DNA of 64,000 nt from JAGTVG01 sp942491935 (GCA_942491935.1 CALOCZ010000001.1:1-64000), one strand, 5' to 3'. Counted from the first letter of the stretch, positions 54,460 through 63,847 are shown. Notes: a model not told the origin generated them from the sequence alone. Translations and numbers: made by a program.

Positions 54460-56892
54460 TTAAATGGTAAAACAGGACGAGCCGAAACAAACTCTGAAAG
54501 TCCGTGCGCTCCAATTTGGATTGATTACATAACTTCCGGAATACAATGTGCCTCCAAATGGTCCCTTTATAGTTCCGGTACCTCCTAATGAGGCGCCTGT
54601 ATTCTTTACAGTAACACCGACATTTGAACTGAATGTGCCGATACCTACATTAGCTGCGTATTGATAACTCCCCGTTAAAACAAATTGCCCACCCGGTGAA
54701 ATTGACCCGGCAACAGTTGTTGTAAAAATATACAGGTTCATTCTTCCGGATAATCTAATTCCAGCAGCATTACTAGCACTTATTGATGAATTGGTATATT
54801 GGAAAGTATGTCCTGCCACCGTCAATCCTGTAGTCAGATTCCCACTAAAAGCTGCATCTTCCGGAGTAAGATTACCACTCATCCTGGCTGTAGCCAACCC
54901 GGCTGGTAGAGTGAATGATCCATCTAAGAATACACCTTTAGAATTCGATACGATCAAGGTGCCATTCGAAATAGGCATCGTAACCCCAGCAATATTGATC
55001 TCCCTATTTACTATACCTGTAAGCGAAATTTCTGATGAATTGATAACGCCTTCAACATAATTGTAGCCAAGGTGTGGAATATCAAGTTCTCCCATCAGGT
55101 AAAAGCCCTCATCGGGATCAGTAGAAGTCCTGAAGGTGAATTCCCCTGATGGTAGTTCAAACCCTAGATCCAGGTCCAACCCTTTAGTTATCTTACCTTC
55201 AAAACTCAATTTTTCACTGCTGAATACAGCCATTACTTCAGCTTCAGTAACACCGTAGGGAAGTGTTACAGATCCTTCAAGATAAACACCCCGATCACTC
55301 GTAACCATTATTTTCAGATCACGGGAACCAAGTGTAATGCCGTTGGGTAAGGTGATGTCCTGATCATAGGCCGATTCAAATTCAAATCCATCCCGGGTTA
55401 TCCTACCTGTGAATCTCCTGTTATACTCAAGAATTCCATAGCTGGGTAAGTCAAAGTTTCCTTCCGCATAAATTTCATCCTCATTGATATAAAAATGCGA
55501 ATCTGAAAAATCAACTTCTCCAAGCCCGGGCAGGTTCATTGTAGAAGAGGACTCCACAAATAATGACCAGTCTTCCGGATCGTTACCAATACTTAAAAAC
55601 ATATATCCTTCTGAGGTTGGTTGTGTTGGCATATACTGCCGGATATCTTCATGGAGGATCTCCGAAAGCAAAGGCCTGGTAAATTCACCTCCGAATTTCA
55701 AAAAGGAATTGCCAGGCTCCAATTGATATTGCAGTGTACCTCCGACAATATCCAGATTTATTTCTTCATTGAAGACATTCCCAATGAAACCATTGGCATT
55801 TGGTAATATTCCTAAAATAAGCCCTATGCCTAAACCACCCATATCAAAACTTCCGTTGGCACTTACGCGGTAACTCAGATCGATATTGGCTGCAGGATCA
55901 CTGACCCAGTCAAGAAATGCCTGTTCTCTGTCTTCTATAATGTCTTCTGGAGGAATGGTAAAACTTTCCACGGGATAGCCAATATAGGATTCAGCATTAA
56001 TTTGGAATAAGGGCAAGGGAGGAAATGCAATGCCTGCCGCCTTATGGTATGAATGGGTATTAAAACTTTCAAAACCTTCATATCCCAATAAATCAAATGT
56101 TTTATCGTTCCGAAACAGATACTCCTGTGAATTAATTAATCCCTGATTTGACCATGCATAGGCTATACCTCCTTCTATTCCTACATTGGGTATGTTCCCT
56201 CCTTTTTCAGAGATCTTGCCAGCCAGCTTCTGCAGGATACTCTTATCACCGGAAGAGGGTTTGGGTACAAGAAGCGGTGCCTTAAAAAACACAGAAGGAT
56301 CAAGGATGTCAAGATAGAAGTCAACAAAAGAATAAATCACACCATTTACTTTGTTCTTAAGTTCGAAACGATCTCCTTTTGTTTCATCCAGTACTTTGAT
56401 GTGCAGGTACTTTCGATCATCTGTTAGCGGAAGATCCGTATCATATTCCTCTTTGTAATAAGCCCCTAACTCATATTCAAAATGAGAAGTTACCGCGGAC
56501 CACGCAAATGATTTCAGCATTTTGGCGAATATACCTACTCTTGGAAATTCAGGGATACCGGTACCGGTTATCTTTTCAATTTCATCCCCAGGACCGATGA
56601 TCACTTCAAAATTTCCTTCGCCGATTTTAAAGGTATCTTCCAGGTTATTTTCACCGATCAGAGAACCAACAAAAGTATACCCGTCATCATTTTTTTCAAG
56701 ACTGCTCGCGTCAAAAATAAAATTACCGACCTCTTCAATACTGGCCGTTCCATTCACATTTTTTCCGTCATCATCATTTACTACGACTCCGGGATCAACA
56801 TTTTCCTTTTCACAAGCTGTAAAAAGAAAAAAAACCAAAGCTATCGATATCATCATATAGCCTTGCATGAAATTTTTAATGATCTTTTTCAT
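54460..56892 (-). CDS. Large surface lipoprotein with C-terminal beta-strand repeats, unknown function
   Basis: 810 residues; lipoprotein signal ending at Cys27 (FTAC). The first 450 residues include a barrel/sandwich-like region without recognised family. From about residue 480 to 770 there are at least four tandem units of 55-62 residues, each opening with G-hydrophobic-x-L-x-G and a proline-glycine turn: GVYLEGSVTLPYGV, GFYLMGELDIPHLG, GVFLDGSFTLPAGL, GIRLSGRMNL; each continues with a GxITxGLxxxG-like strand. This resembles a beta-solenoid or stacked sandwich. No enzyme motif is visible. Downstream of and co-oriented with the sensor kinase, with paired direct repeats in the 153-base gap between the genes. 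Confidence 0.82.
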   Translation of the reverse strand: MKKIIKNFMQGYMMISIALVFFLFTACEKENVDPGVVVNDDDGKNVNGTASIEEVGNFIFDASSLEKNDDGYTFVGSLIGENNLEDTFKIGEGNFEVIIGPGDEIEKITGTGIPEFPRVGIFAKMLKSFAWSAVTSHFEYELGAYYKEEYDTDLPLTDDRKYLHIKVLDETKGDRFELKNKVNGVIYSFVDFYLDILDPSVFFKAPLLVPKPSSGDKSILQKLAGKISEKGGNIPNVGIEGGIAYAWSNQGLINSQEYLFRNDKTFDLLGYEGFESFNTHSYHKAAGIAFPPLPLFQINAESYIGYPVESFTIPPEDIIEDREQAFLDWVSDPAANIDLSYRVSANGSFDMGGLGIGLILGILPNANGFIGNVFNEEINLDIVGGTLQYQLEPGNSFLKFGGEFTRPLLSEILHEDIRQYMPTQPTSEGYMFLSIGNDPEDWSLFVESSSTMNLPGLGEVDFSDSHFYINEDEIYAEGNFDLPSYGILEYNRRFTGRITRDGFEFESAYDQDITLPNGITLGSRDLKIMVTSDRGVYLEGSVTLPYGVTEAEVMAVFSSEKLSFEGKITKGLDLDLGFELPSGEFTFRTSTDPDEGFYLMGELDIPHLGYNYVEGVINSSEISLTGIVNREINIAGVTMPISNGTLIVSNSKGVFLDGSFTLPAGLATARMSGNLTPEDAAFSGNLTTGLTVAGHTFQYTNSSISASNAAGIRLSGRMNLYIFTTTVAGSISPGGQFVLTGSYQYAANVGIGTFSSNVGVTVKNTGASLGGTGTIKGPFGGTLYSGSYVINPNWSARTFRVCFGSSCFTI

Positions 56893-56969
56893 GGTTTTAA
56901 AATTTTAGTTTAAAGTTTGATAAATTCATTTACCAAAATTGAGTTTTAAAACCAGGGGAGGCCTAATAC

Positions 56970-57000
56970 ATTTGTCGCAGATGCTATAAAATTTGTCGCA
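56970..57000. promoter_or_regulatory. Two 10-bp direct repeats 21 bp apart, candidate AraC-domain operator
   Basis: ATTTGTCGCA occurs at 56970-56979 and again, identically, at 56991-57000. The 21-base period is two helical turns, the geometry used by AraC-type dimers binding direct repeats. It lies 78-108 bases upstream of the repeat lipoprotein's ATG and just downstream of the kinase/AraC gene's stop. Confidence 0.6.
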
Positions 57001-57045
57001 ATTGCCTTTAATTGATGGAAATAAGGTACAGAAATTCAGCCTTGT

Positions 57046-59922
57046 TTATGAAGATTTGGTGGAATATTGAGTAAGAAGCTCTGAAGGAAGATATCCAAAT
57101 TGTTCCTGGAAGCACTTTGTAAAATAGGAAGGACTGCCAAATCCCACCTGGTAGGCAATTTCAGACGAGGTGGCAGAATTTTGCTTTAGCAGATCGTGAG
57201 CTCTCTGTAACCTGAAACGCCTTATAAACTGATTTGGGCCAGTATCCAGTAATGCAGATAATTTCCGGTGTAAATGCGATCGGCTCATACCAAGTTCATC
57301 GCTCAGTTTCTCTACACCAAACTTTTCATTGCCCAAATGTATCTCCACGATTTCTATTAGACGGTTCAGGAATTTCTCATCGATTGAATTAACCGTAACA
57401 TCTTTTGGTTTAAGGATGCCTTCCTTGTTATATTTCTCCCTGAGTTTTTTGCGGGATTCTATTATGTTTTCAATCCTGGCCAGCAATTCTCTGGGTATAA
57501 ATGGCTTTGTAACATAATCATCAGCCTTGGTTTGCAGTCCTTCTATTTTATTCTCAATGTCAGACTTTGCAGTTAATAATATAATCGGGATATGACTTGT
57601 TTTTTCATCGGTCTTCAATTCACGGCATACTTCATATCCATTTTTTTTCGGCATCATAACATCGCTGAGTATAAGATCAGGTATGGTTTCCTTGGCGTTT
57701 TCAATCCCTTTTTCCCCGTCTTCTGCTAAAATTACGCGATACTTATCATCTAAAATTTCCTGTATGTATTTTCTAACATCCTTGTGGTCTTCAATCAGCA
57801 GGATAAGAGGTAAATTATTATCTACTGGTTTGATGCCTGCCATAGATTCAAATTCTTTGTCATGGATTGCAATTGAAGTTTTCCTTAGAGAATTAACTTC
57901 TGCAGGTAAAGGCGATTTTGACAGTTCTAAATTGGTGGGAATTTCAAATATTATCTGCATACCTTTTCCATGCCCGCTTTTCGCTGAAATGCTGCCTTTA
58001 TGGAGTTCCACCAGTTCCCTGGTCAAAGCAAGTCCAATACCAGATCCTTCCTGTTGTAACAATTGATTGTTGTCTGACTGGTAGAAGCGGTTGAAAATCT
58101 GACCCACATCTTCTTCGGGTATCCCGTGTCCATTGTCAGAGATCTTAATGAAAAAATATTCCAGGTTTCCTTCAGGCTCATTTCTAACTTGAACAGCAGA
58201 ATGAACCGAGATTTTCCCATTTTCCGGGGTAAACTTAAAAGCGTTTGAAAGCAGATTGATCAGGATTGTTTCCATTTTTTCCTTATCAAAGTTCATTTCA
58301 AGTTGTTTGGGCAGGATGTCCATTTCCATCTCAATATTTTTTTGTTCCGCAATGGAATGAAAAGACATTGTTACACCTTTAATCACAGAGATAATATCCG
58401 ATCTTGAAATATTAAGCTTCAATTTTCCGGATTCAATTTTAGAAAGATCGAGAAGTTGATTTACGAGATCTAAGAGCCTGCCTGCATTTCGTTGTAACAC
58501 TTTCAGCTGTTTTGCCACACCTGGGATTTCAATTTTAGTGATCATGTCATCAAGTGGTCCCAGTATCAATGTTAGCGGGGTGCGAAATTCATGTGATATG
58601 TTGGCAAAGAACCGGGATTTCATACGGTCTATTTCTTTTTCTTTCTCCAGTAACTGCCGGTTCTTTCTGTTCCTGCTTCGTTGCTGGTTATACATCAGAA
58701 ATAAAAACAGTGAGATGGCTAAACCAGTCAAAATATAAGTATTCCGCCTGAATTCAGCAGCCTGTTTCTGTTCCTTTAGCAAAAGAATTTCCTTTTCTTT
58801 CTTTTCCGTTTCATATTTTGCCTGAAGTTCGTACGATTCACGAATTTTTGTCTGCTGATACAAAGAATCTTTGACGGCGGTAGTGATTTCATAATAGTAG
58901 AGGGAACTATCATATTGACCCAGTTCCTTATGGATCTTGATCAAAGACTCGCCAGCTTTTTGTATTCTATGCAAGGCATCTATTGATTTTGCTATCTGAA
59001 AGCTCTGCTGCGCATGGAAAAGCGCGCTATCTAATATATTTTGTTTTATATAAACATTGGCAATCCCAATATGTGAAAAAGTTAATCCTAAGTTATCATC
59101 AGCTTGCCTGTCAATACTTAGACATTGGTTATAATAGGACAAAGCCTTATCATACATGCCTCTTTTTTCATAGATGAGGGCAATATTGTTTAGGTTTCCT
59201 GCTAAACCGCCCAATTCTCCATATTTTCTGTGGTAGCTGGCAGAAAGCTCATAGCAGGCAATGGCTGAATCCGGCTGATCATTTGATCCTAAAGCAATAG
59301 CCAGCGTATGCAGCATATCGGCCATATCCAGTGTGTCGTATTCGGTTTCGATCAGCAGCAGATAGGCCGTCTGGATATTTTCCAGGGATTTCTCAGGTTC
59401 TTTATACTGATAATACAGGTAGGAAATTCCCCTGTAACAATAGGCCAGGGCTTTTTTATCATTAGCTTCTTCCGCCAGTTTACTGGCTTCAATGTACTCG
59501 TTCATGGATTGGGTAAAATCACCTTTTTCTATTTTAACATCTCCCAACTTCTTTTTAGCCCAGGCAGCCTTTGAATAATCCTGGTTCTCATAAAATATGT
59601 TGACTGCTCGATTCAAATGAATTTCTGCGTTTTCAAAATCCCCTTCAGATTTATATAGAGCACCTTGCCGTTCTTCAGCCAAACCCGTTTGTATCCAGTT
59701 TTCGTTGTTTTGAGCAAGAGTCAATGCGGAATCCGCATACTGATGTGCCAGTGATAAATTCTCAGGATAGTAGTTTTTACTGTTGGTCATGTACAACACA
59801 AATTTGGCTGAGTCATTATAAACCAAACTTTCATTAGCTGATTTTTCTAAACTTTTTGGAGTTGCTAAAACTACTGAAGCAAGAATTAAGCTGAATAGAG
59901 AAGTTATAAGAGACCATCTCAT
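57046..59922 (-). CDS. Hybrid sensor: TPR, histidine kinase, receiver and AraC DNA-binding domain in one protein
   Basis: 958 residues. A signal peptide (ASVVLA) and about eight tetratricopeptide-type repeats (residues 30-370, e.g. GNLNNIALIYEKRGMYDKAL) form the periplasmic sensor; a transmembrane helix lies near 396-414. HisKA follows with NISHEFRTPLTL (His near 444), HATPase with NLLSNAFKF and GSGIGLALTREL, a receiver with LILSDVMMPKKNGYEV (Asp near 753), and an AraC helix-turn-helix (LGMSRSHLHRKLSALL, VGFGSPSYFTKCF). TPR sensors replace the usual two-bladed-propeller domains of HTCS. It probably controls the adjacent lipoprotein gene through the direct repeats at 56970. Confidence 0.93.
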   Translation of the reverse strand: MRWSLITSLFSLILASVVLATPKSLEKSANESLVYNDSAKFVLYMTNSKNYYPENLSLAHQYADSALTLAQNNENWIQTGLAEERQGALYKSEGDFENAEIHLNRAVNIFYENQDYSKAAWAKKKLGDVKIEKGDFTQSMNEYIEASKLAEEANDKKALAYCYRGISYLYYQYKEPEKSLENIQTAYLLLIETEYDTLDMADMLHTLAIALGSNDQPDSAIACYELSASYHRKYGELGGLAGNLNNIALIYEKRGMYDKALSYYNQCLSIDRQADDNLGLTFSHIGIANVYIKQNILDSALFHAQQSFQIAKSIDALHRIQKAGESLIKIHKELGQYDSSLYYYEITTAVKDSLYQQTKIRESYELQAKYETEKKEKEILLLKEQKQAAEFRRNTYILTGLAISLFLFLMYNQQRSRNRKNRQLLEKEKEIDRMKSRFFANISHEFRTPLTLILGPLDDMITKIEIPGVAKQLKVLQRNAGRLLDLVNQLLDLSKIESGKLKLNISRSDIISVIKGVTMSFHSIAEQKNIEMEMDILPKQLEMNFDKEKMETILINLLSNAFKFTPENGKISVHSAVQVRNEPEGNLEYFFIKISDNGHGIPEEDVGQIFNRFYQSDNNQLLQQEGSGIGLALTRELVELHKGSISAKSGHGKGMQIIFEIPTNLELSKSPLPAEVNSLRKTSIAIHDKEFESMAGIKPVDNNLPLILLIEDHKDVRKYIQEILDDKYRVILAEDGEKGIENAKETIPDLILSDVMMPKKNGYEVCRELKTDEKTSHIPIILLTAKSDIENKIEGLQTKADDYVTKPFIPRELLARIENIIESRKKLREKYNKEGILKPKDVTVNSIDEKFLNRLIEIVEIHLGNEKFGVEKLSDELGMSRSHLHRKLSALLDTGPNQFIRRFRLQRAHDLLKQNSATSSEIAYQVGFGSPSYFTKCFQEQFGYLPSELLTQYSTKSS

Positions 59923-60029
59923 AGTGCTGATTTTTATAGCCGTAGATAATAAAAAAATATTGGAAATGTAATTTTTTTATAGGTGAGATAGTCAGGAATA
60001 GATACCTATTATACTAGAAAAATATGATC

Positions 60030-60305
60030 TTAAGAATGTGAAATCTGTCTATTTCTGAACGCGAATGCAACAATGACAAGTCGTATGGAAATCAAAATTA
60101 AATAGTCTGCCATGCCTAGCTCCTTTGATTCTGCCAAGGCACCGGTTAAATCGAAAAACGGAACTCTATTAAAATATCCATATACAATTACAGTGAAAAG
60201 GACTTCGAAAAGTTTACTCCCACTGGTAATAATACCCAGGGTTATAGCAAAGACAGGTATGAACAAGGGAACCTGCATTAATGGCATAAATACTATAAAG
60301 ATCAC
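60030..60305 (-). pseudogene. C-terminal fragment of an ABC-2-type permease
   Basis: An open frame on the minus strand begins MQVPLFIPVFAITLGIITSG and continues KLFEVLFTVIVYGYFNRVPF, then a last hydrophobic segment and a charged tail. The order (FIPA-ALGxxSxSxKLFEVxYxxxWYxxxxNRVPFxDFxGAL) is that of the last two helices of Bacteroidota ABC-2 permeases. The N-terminal 400+ residues are missing and the frame is open upstream into the end of the sulfatase gene. It is a 5'-truncated remnant; expression is unlikely. Confidence 0.5.
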
Positions 60306-60324
60306 TATTGAATATATAGGCGCA

Positions 60325-61866
60325 TTATTTATGGTAAAATGATTCCGGGAACTGGGCTGGCTTCGATTTTTCCGGATTTCTTAATATGAACGTTTTCCCT
60401 TTATCAGGAAGCAGGGGAATCGTATTCCCATTAGTTTCCCGTAATAATTCAAACATCCTGAACCTGTGATTTTCTATCAAATCCTGATAGTTTTCATCAT
60501 TAATCAAATTCCTTGTTTCATCAGGATCTTCCTGCATATCATAAAATTCATCCAGATCCCATATTCCCTGGTATCTGATAAACTTATACCGGTCGGTCAA
60601 CAAGGCATGAGTGGTAGGAGTATATGGATAGTTACGCTCCCAGTAATATTCATACAGCAATTCTGTGCGCCATTCCATATCTTCGCCATCCATTAATGGT
60701 TTGAAACTCTGACCATCCATGTTCCCGGGAATTGAAATTCCTGCCAGATCTAAAGTATTAGTGGGTGCGATATCAATATTGTGAACAGCTTCTTTAATTA
60801 CTTTGTTTTCGGCATTTCTTCCAGGCTTCCAGATGAGTAAAGGCACTTTGATTGAAGCTTCGTAGGCTGTCCGTTTGTCAATAAGGCCATGCTCCCCGAA
60901 TTGAAAACCATTGTCACCCATATAAACAACAATCGTATTTTCAGCTTTATCACTATTTTCAACCCAATCCATTATTCTACCCAGGTTCTCATCAACGGCC
61001 AGGAGAGATTCACAATATCGTCGGTAGTATTTGTTAAGATCGAAATCAGCGAGGTTATAGCCAAATTCTGCTCCATGCCGACTATTCCTTTGATTGGTTA
61101 ACCACATGGGTTTACCTTCTTCAATCTTATACGTTGGAGGAACTGCCCATTGGGTATCTTTATATCTCCCGAGATGCCGATCCGCAGCCACGAAATCTGA
61201 ATGAACTGCTTTATGTGACAAATAAAGCATAAACGGTCTTTCATCTGTATTGCCCTCCAACCATTCCATTGCAAAGTCTGTCAACTCATCCGTTGTGTAT
61301 CCTTTTTGCGGAATTCTTTTCCCATTGATATTGTAACCATCCATGCTGGTTTGTGGAACGACCCTGCTTGTTCCATGCCCATCGGCCCAATAGGTGCCCT
61401 GCCCTTTAAAACTTAACCAGTAGTCGAATCCTCTTTGTGGATCGTCAATTTCACCACCCATATGCCATTTCCCGATAGCTGTAATATATCCCACTTCCTG
61501 TAGATATTCAGGGAAGAATTTTAATGTTGAGTCCACGGGATTATAATTATTTACTACTCCATGGTTATGCGCATACATCCCTGATAAAATGGAAGCACGG
61601 CTTGGAGAACATAATGAAGTGGTAACAAGAGCGCGGCTAAAATGGATGCCCTCCTCAGCCATCTTGTCCATATAAGGAGTTTCCAGAAAAGGGTGATCCA
61701 TAAAACCCATTGCATCAAATCTATGATCATCTGTCAAAACAAAAATGATATTTGGGCCAGCTGGATCTTGAGGTTCTGCAGATGTGTTGGACTTTTGACT
61801 ACATCCGAATAAAAGTCCTCCAAAAGTAATAATAGCCAAAAACAGGAGATTCTGAGATTTTTGCAT
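60325..61866 (-). CDS. Type I sulfatase lipoprotein
   Basis: About 513 residues from the ATG at 61866; the earlier ATG at 61890 adds 8 residues before the signal peptide. The lipobox is LLFGC. The active-site motif is C-S-P-S-R in TTSLCSPSRASILSG, so the Cys is converted to formylglycine by a maturase (none in this window). Metal ligands are seen in IIFVLTDDHRFDAM and VYMGDNGFQFGEHG; YDMQEDPDETRNLIND is the usual C-terminal segment. It removes sulfate esters from glycans, implying sulfated (for example algal) substrates. Stand-alone gene near an ABC remnant. Confidence 0.93.
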   Translation of the reverse strand: MQKSQNLLFLAIITFGGLLFGCSQKSNTSAEPQDPAGPNIIFVLTDDHRFDAMGFMDHPFLETPYMDKMAEEGIHFSRALVTTSLCSPSRASILSGMYAHNHGVVNNYNPVDSTLKFFPEYLQEVGYITAIGKWHMGGEIDDPQRGFDYWLSFKGQGTYWADGHGTSRVVPQTSMDGYNINGKRIPQKGYTTDELTDFAMEWLEGNTDERPFMLYLSHKAVHSDFVAADRHLGRYKDTQWAVPPTYKIEEGKPMWLTNQRNSRHGAEFGYNLADFDLNKYYRRYCESLLAVDENLGRIMDWVENSDKAENTIVVYMGDNGFQFGEHGLIDKRTAYEASIKVPLLIWKPGRNAENKVIKEAVHNIDIAPTNTLDLAGISIPGNMDGQSFKPLMDGEDMEWRTELLYEYYWERNYPYTPTTHALLTDRYKFIRYQGIWDLDEFYDMQEDPDETRNLINDENYQDLIENHRFRMFELLRETNGNTIPLLPDKGKTFILRNPEKSKPAQFPESFYHK

Positions 61867-61890
61867 CAGGATAGATATTTGATGTATCAT

Positions 61891-62190
61891 GTATAAATTT
61901 CAATATAATATACTGGAACCGAACTATTGTTTGTAAAGTAAAAGGAATACCTGAAATTAATGTATAACTACTAATATTCCATAATTCTATCCCGAGTTAA
62001 CTTCATTATCTCTTCATAATCAGTCCATTTTATATTGGCAGGAAACAACTCAAGGAGAGATATGTCAATGAAATTTAACATATATTAATTATTTAAAACT
62101 GTATTAAAATGTATTTTTATATATGTTTCAAAGAGATTTATATTTCAGATTTAATTTGTTTTTCACTTTTATAATCTCTACTCTATAAAA
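61891..62190. other. Intergenic stretch, nothing specific seen
   Basis: 300 AT-rich bases between the divergent sulfatase and peroxidase genes. I see no coding frame, no clean -33/-7 pair and no strong dyad. Confidence 0.4.
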
Positions 62191-63420
62191 ATGCCAAACA
62201 TCATTTTACCATTTGCGGTCTTATTTATTTCAGGAAGTATATTCTATTCCAGTAGCAAGTTCTTTCCAAATAACGATGTGGGTTCAAAATCTGCAAGAGT
62301 CAGTAAACCGGATTTTAATCTTACTCCGGAGGAAGAGTTGGGTAAGAACCTCTTCTTCGATAAGATTGCCTCACCAGACAACATGTCCTGCGCAGACTGT
62401 CATATCCCGGAGGTTGGATTTACGGGACCTGATGACGAAATTAATGCACACGGTGCCGTATACCATGGTGCTGTTTCTCAGCGATTTGGTAACAGGAAAC
62501 CTCCCAGTGCGGCCTATGCTACTTTAAGCCCGGTTTTCTTTTATGATGAAGATGAAGGGTTATTCGTTGGTGGTAATTTCTGGGATGGCAGGGCCACGGG
62601 TGAACTACTTGAAAATCCTGCTGCTGATCAGGCACTTGGACCATTCCTGAATCCTGTCGAGCAGAACAATGCAAGCAAAGAAGCCGTTCTGTTGCAAGTG
62701 GCCAAATCAGAATATGCTAAATTGTGGGAAGAGGTATGGGATGAGCCAGTAAGTGTTAAAACACCTTCAGAAATTGAAAAAAATTACGACAGGATTGGCT
62801 TGGCAATTGCTGCTTATGAAGGTTCCGAAGAGGTAAACCAGTTTTCCTCCAAGTATGATATGGTTATGGCAGGTGATTCTAGATTTACAAAAGAAGAAGA
62901 CTTGGGTTATGATTTATTCATTGGTAAAGCCTTGTGCAGTGAATGCCATCCTGAACCTTTATTTACTGATTTTACTTATGATAATCTTGGCGTTACTAAA
63001 AATCCTGAAAATCCTTTCTACGATATGGATAGTGTATACCTGGAAGATGGCAGGCAAATTAATCCAGAAGGTGCAGATTGGATAGACAAGGGCCTTGGAG
63101 GATTTCTTGAAACCCGACCTGAGTGGGCAGACAAGGCTGCTGAAAATTATGGTAAGCATAAAGTGCCAACCTTACGAAAAGTAGGTAAAGCGAACAGTGA
63201 AGAATTCACTAAAGCCTTCATGCACAACGGTGTCTTCAAATCATTACTGGAAGTGGTTCAATTCTACAATAACAGGGATGTTGAGGATTGGCCCGAGCCG
63301 GAAGTAGCGGAGAATGTTAATACCGATGAGCTTGGAAACCTTGATTTAAACGAAAGAGAGGAAGCCGCTATTGTGGCCTTCATGATGACTTTATCAGACG
63401 GCTATCTGCCAGAAAAATAA
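62191..63420 (+). CDS. Di-haem cytochrome c peroxidase (MauG/CcpA family)
   Basis: 409 residues with an N-terminal signal or anchor. Two haem-attachment sites: C67-ADC70-H71 and C249-SEC252-H253. The N-terminal domain starts LTPEEELGKNLFFDKIASP, typical of the di-haem peroxidases, and the C-terminal half carries KVPTLRKVG and AFMHNGVFKSLLEVVQFYN, the segment bearing the distal ligand region. In the periplasm it reduces hydrogen peroxide with electrons from a cytochrome or cupredoxin, or oxidises a substrate as MauG does. A probable terminator follows. Confidence 0.93.
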   Translation: MPNIILPFAVLFISGSIFYSSSKFFPNNDVGSKSARVSKPDFNLTPEEELGKNLFFDKIASPDNMSCADCHIPEVGFTGPDDEINAHGAVYHGAVSQRFGNRKPPSAAYATLSPVFFYDEDEGLFVGGNFWDGRATGELLENPAADQALGPFLNPVEQNNASKEAVLLQVAKSEYAKLWEEVWDEPVSVKTPSEIEKNYDRIGLAIAAYEGSEEVNQFSSKYDMVMAGDSRFTKEEDLGYDLFIGKALCSECHPEPLFTDFTYDNLGVTKNPENPFYDMDSVYLEDGRQINPEGADWIDKGLGGFLETRPEWADKAAENYGKHKVPTLRKVGKANSEEFTKAFMHNGVFKSLLEVVQFYNNRDVEDWPEPEVAENVNTDELGNLDLNEREEAAIVAFMMTLSDGYLPEK

Positions 63421-63455
63421 AGCTGTCATTATTTAGTTCAATGCTATGGAATAAT

Positions 63456-63482
63456 TTCTGATGTAAATCAGAACTTATTTTA
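63456..63482 (+). terminator. Probable terminator after the peroxidase gene
   Basis: TTCTGAT, loop GTAA, ATCAGAA (7 perfect pairs) followed by CTTATTTTA. The stem is AT-rich, so strength is modest. Confidence 0.5.
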
Positions 63483-63559
63483 ATATATAGGCATACTTAT
63501 TAAAGGATAGTGTACCCAAACCTTCAAATGTTTCATCCTGAAATATGTGAATTTATAGT

Positions 63560-63572
63560 GCCCTACTGGATT
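63560..63572. repeat. 13-bp copy of the tRNA-Val 3' end
   Basis: GCCCTACTGGATT at 63560-63572 is identical to 63718-63730, the T-arm/acceptor 3' part of the intact tRNA-Val, 158 bases away. 3' ends of tRNA genes are common attachment sites for integrative elements, and short duplicates of them mark old junctions. Nothing else supports an element here. Confidence 0.45.
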
Positions 63573-63679
63573 AACTTCGTTGATCCTTGAATCGGGCTTC
63601 CAAACCACAAGCCTTCTCGCTATGCTCGAATGGCCTTTTTATCGAATCAACCAGTAAGCAAGCTTCCTGTTGATCCAAT

Positions 63680-63707
63680 AAAAAAGCCCCACCTTGCGGT
63701 GAGGCTT
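63680..63707 (-). terminator. Rho-independent terminator of the tRNA-Val transcript
   Basis: On the minus strand: AAGCC-T-CACC, tetraloop GCAA, GGTG-G-GGCTT then TTTT. The GNRA-type loop and uridine tail are ideal, and it starts 8 bases after the tRNA 3' end. Confidence 0.8.
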
Positions 63708-63714
63708 GTGTCTG

Positions 63715-63789
63715 TGGGCCCTACTGGATTCGAACCAGTGACCCCCTGCTTGTAAGGCAGGTGCTCTGAACCAGCTGAGCTAAGAGCCC
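63715..63789 (-). tRNA. tRNA-Val (anticodon UAC)
   Basis: A complete cloverleaf on the minus strand. The acceptor stem GGGCTCT pairs with AGGGCCC (one G-T pair), discriminator A; D-arm with AGCTCAGCTGGTTCAGAGC, anticodon arm CCTGC-CTTACAA-GCAGG with anticodon TAC, T-arm CTGGTTCGAATCCAG. 75 bases; CCA is not encoded. It is preceded on the same transcript by a degenerate tRNA-Val copy and followed by a terminator. Confidence 0.95.
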
Positions 63790-63831
63790 AATAATACTTA
63801 AAGAACTACCCTTAGTGCCGGACAGTGACCC

Positions 63832-63847
63832 TCCCGCTAAAGCGGGA
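63832..63847. repeat. Palindromic repeat unit 1 (TCCCGC-TAAA-GCGGGA)
   Basis: A perfect 6-base-arm GC-rich palindrome in an AT-rich region. It replaces the anticodon stem-loop of the degenerate tRNA. With unit 2, 17 bases on, it shares arms TCCCGC/GCGGGA but not the loop, as in dispersed REP-like sequences. Confidence 0.7.
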
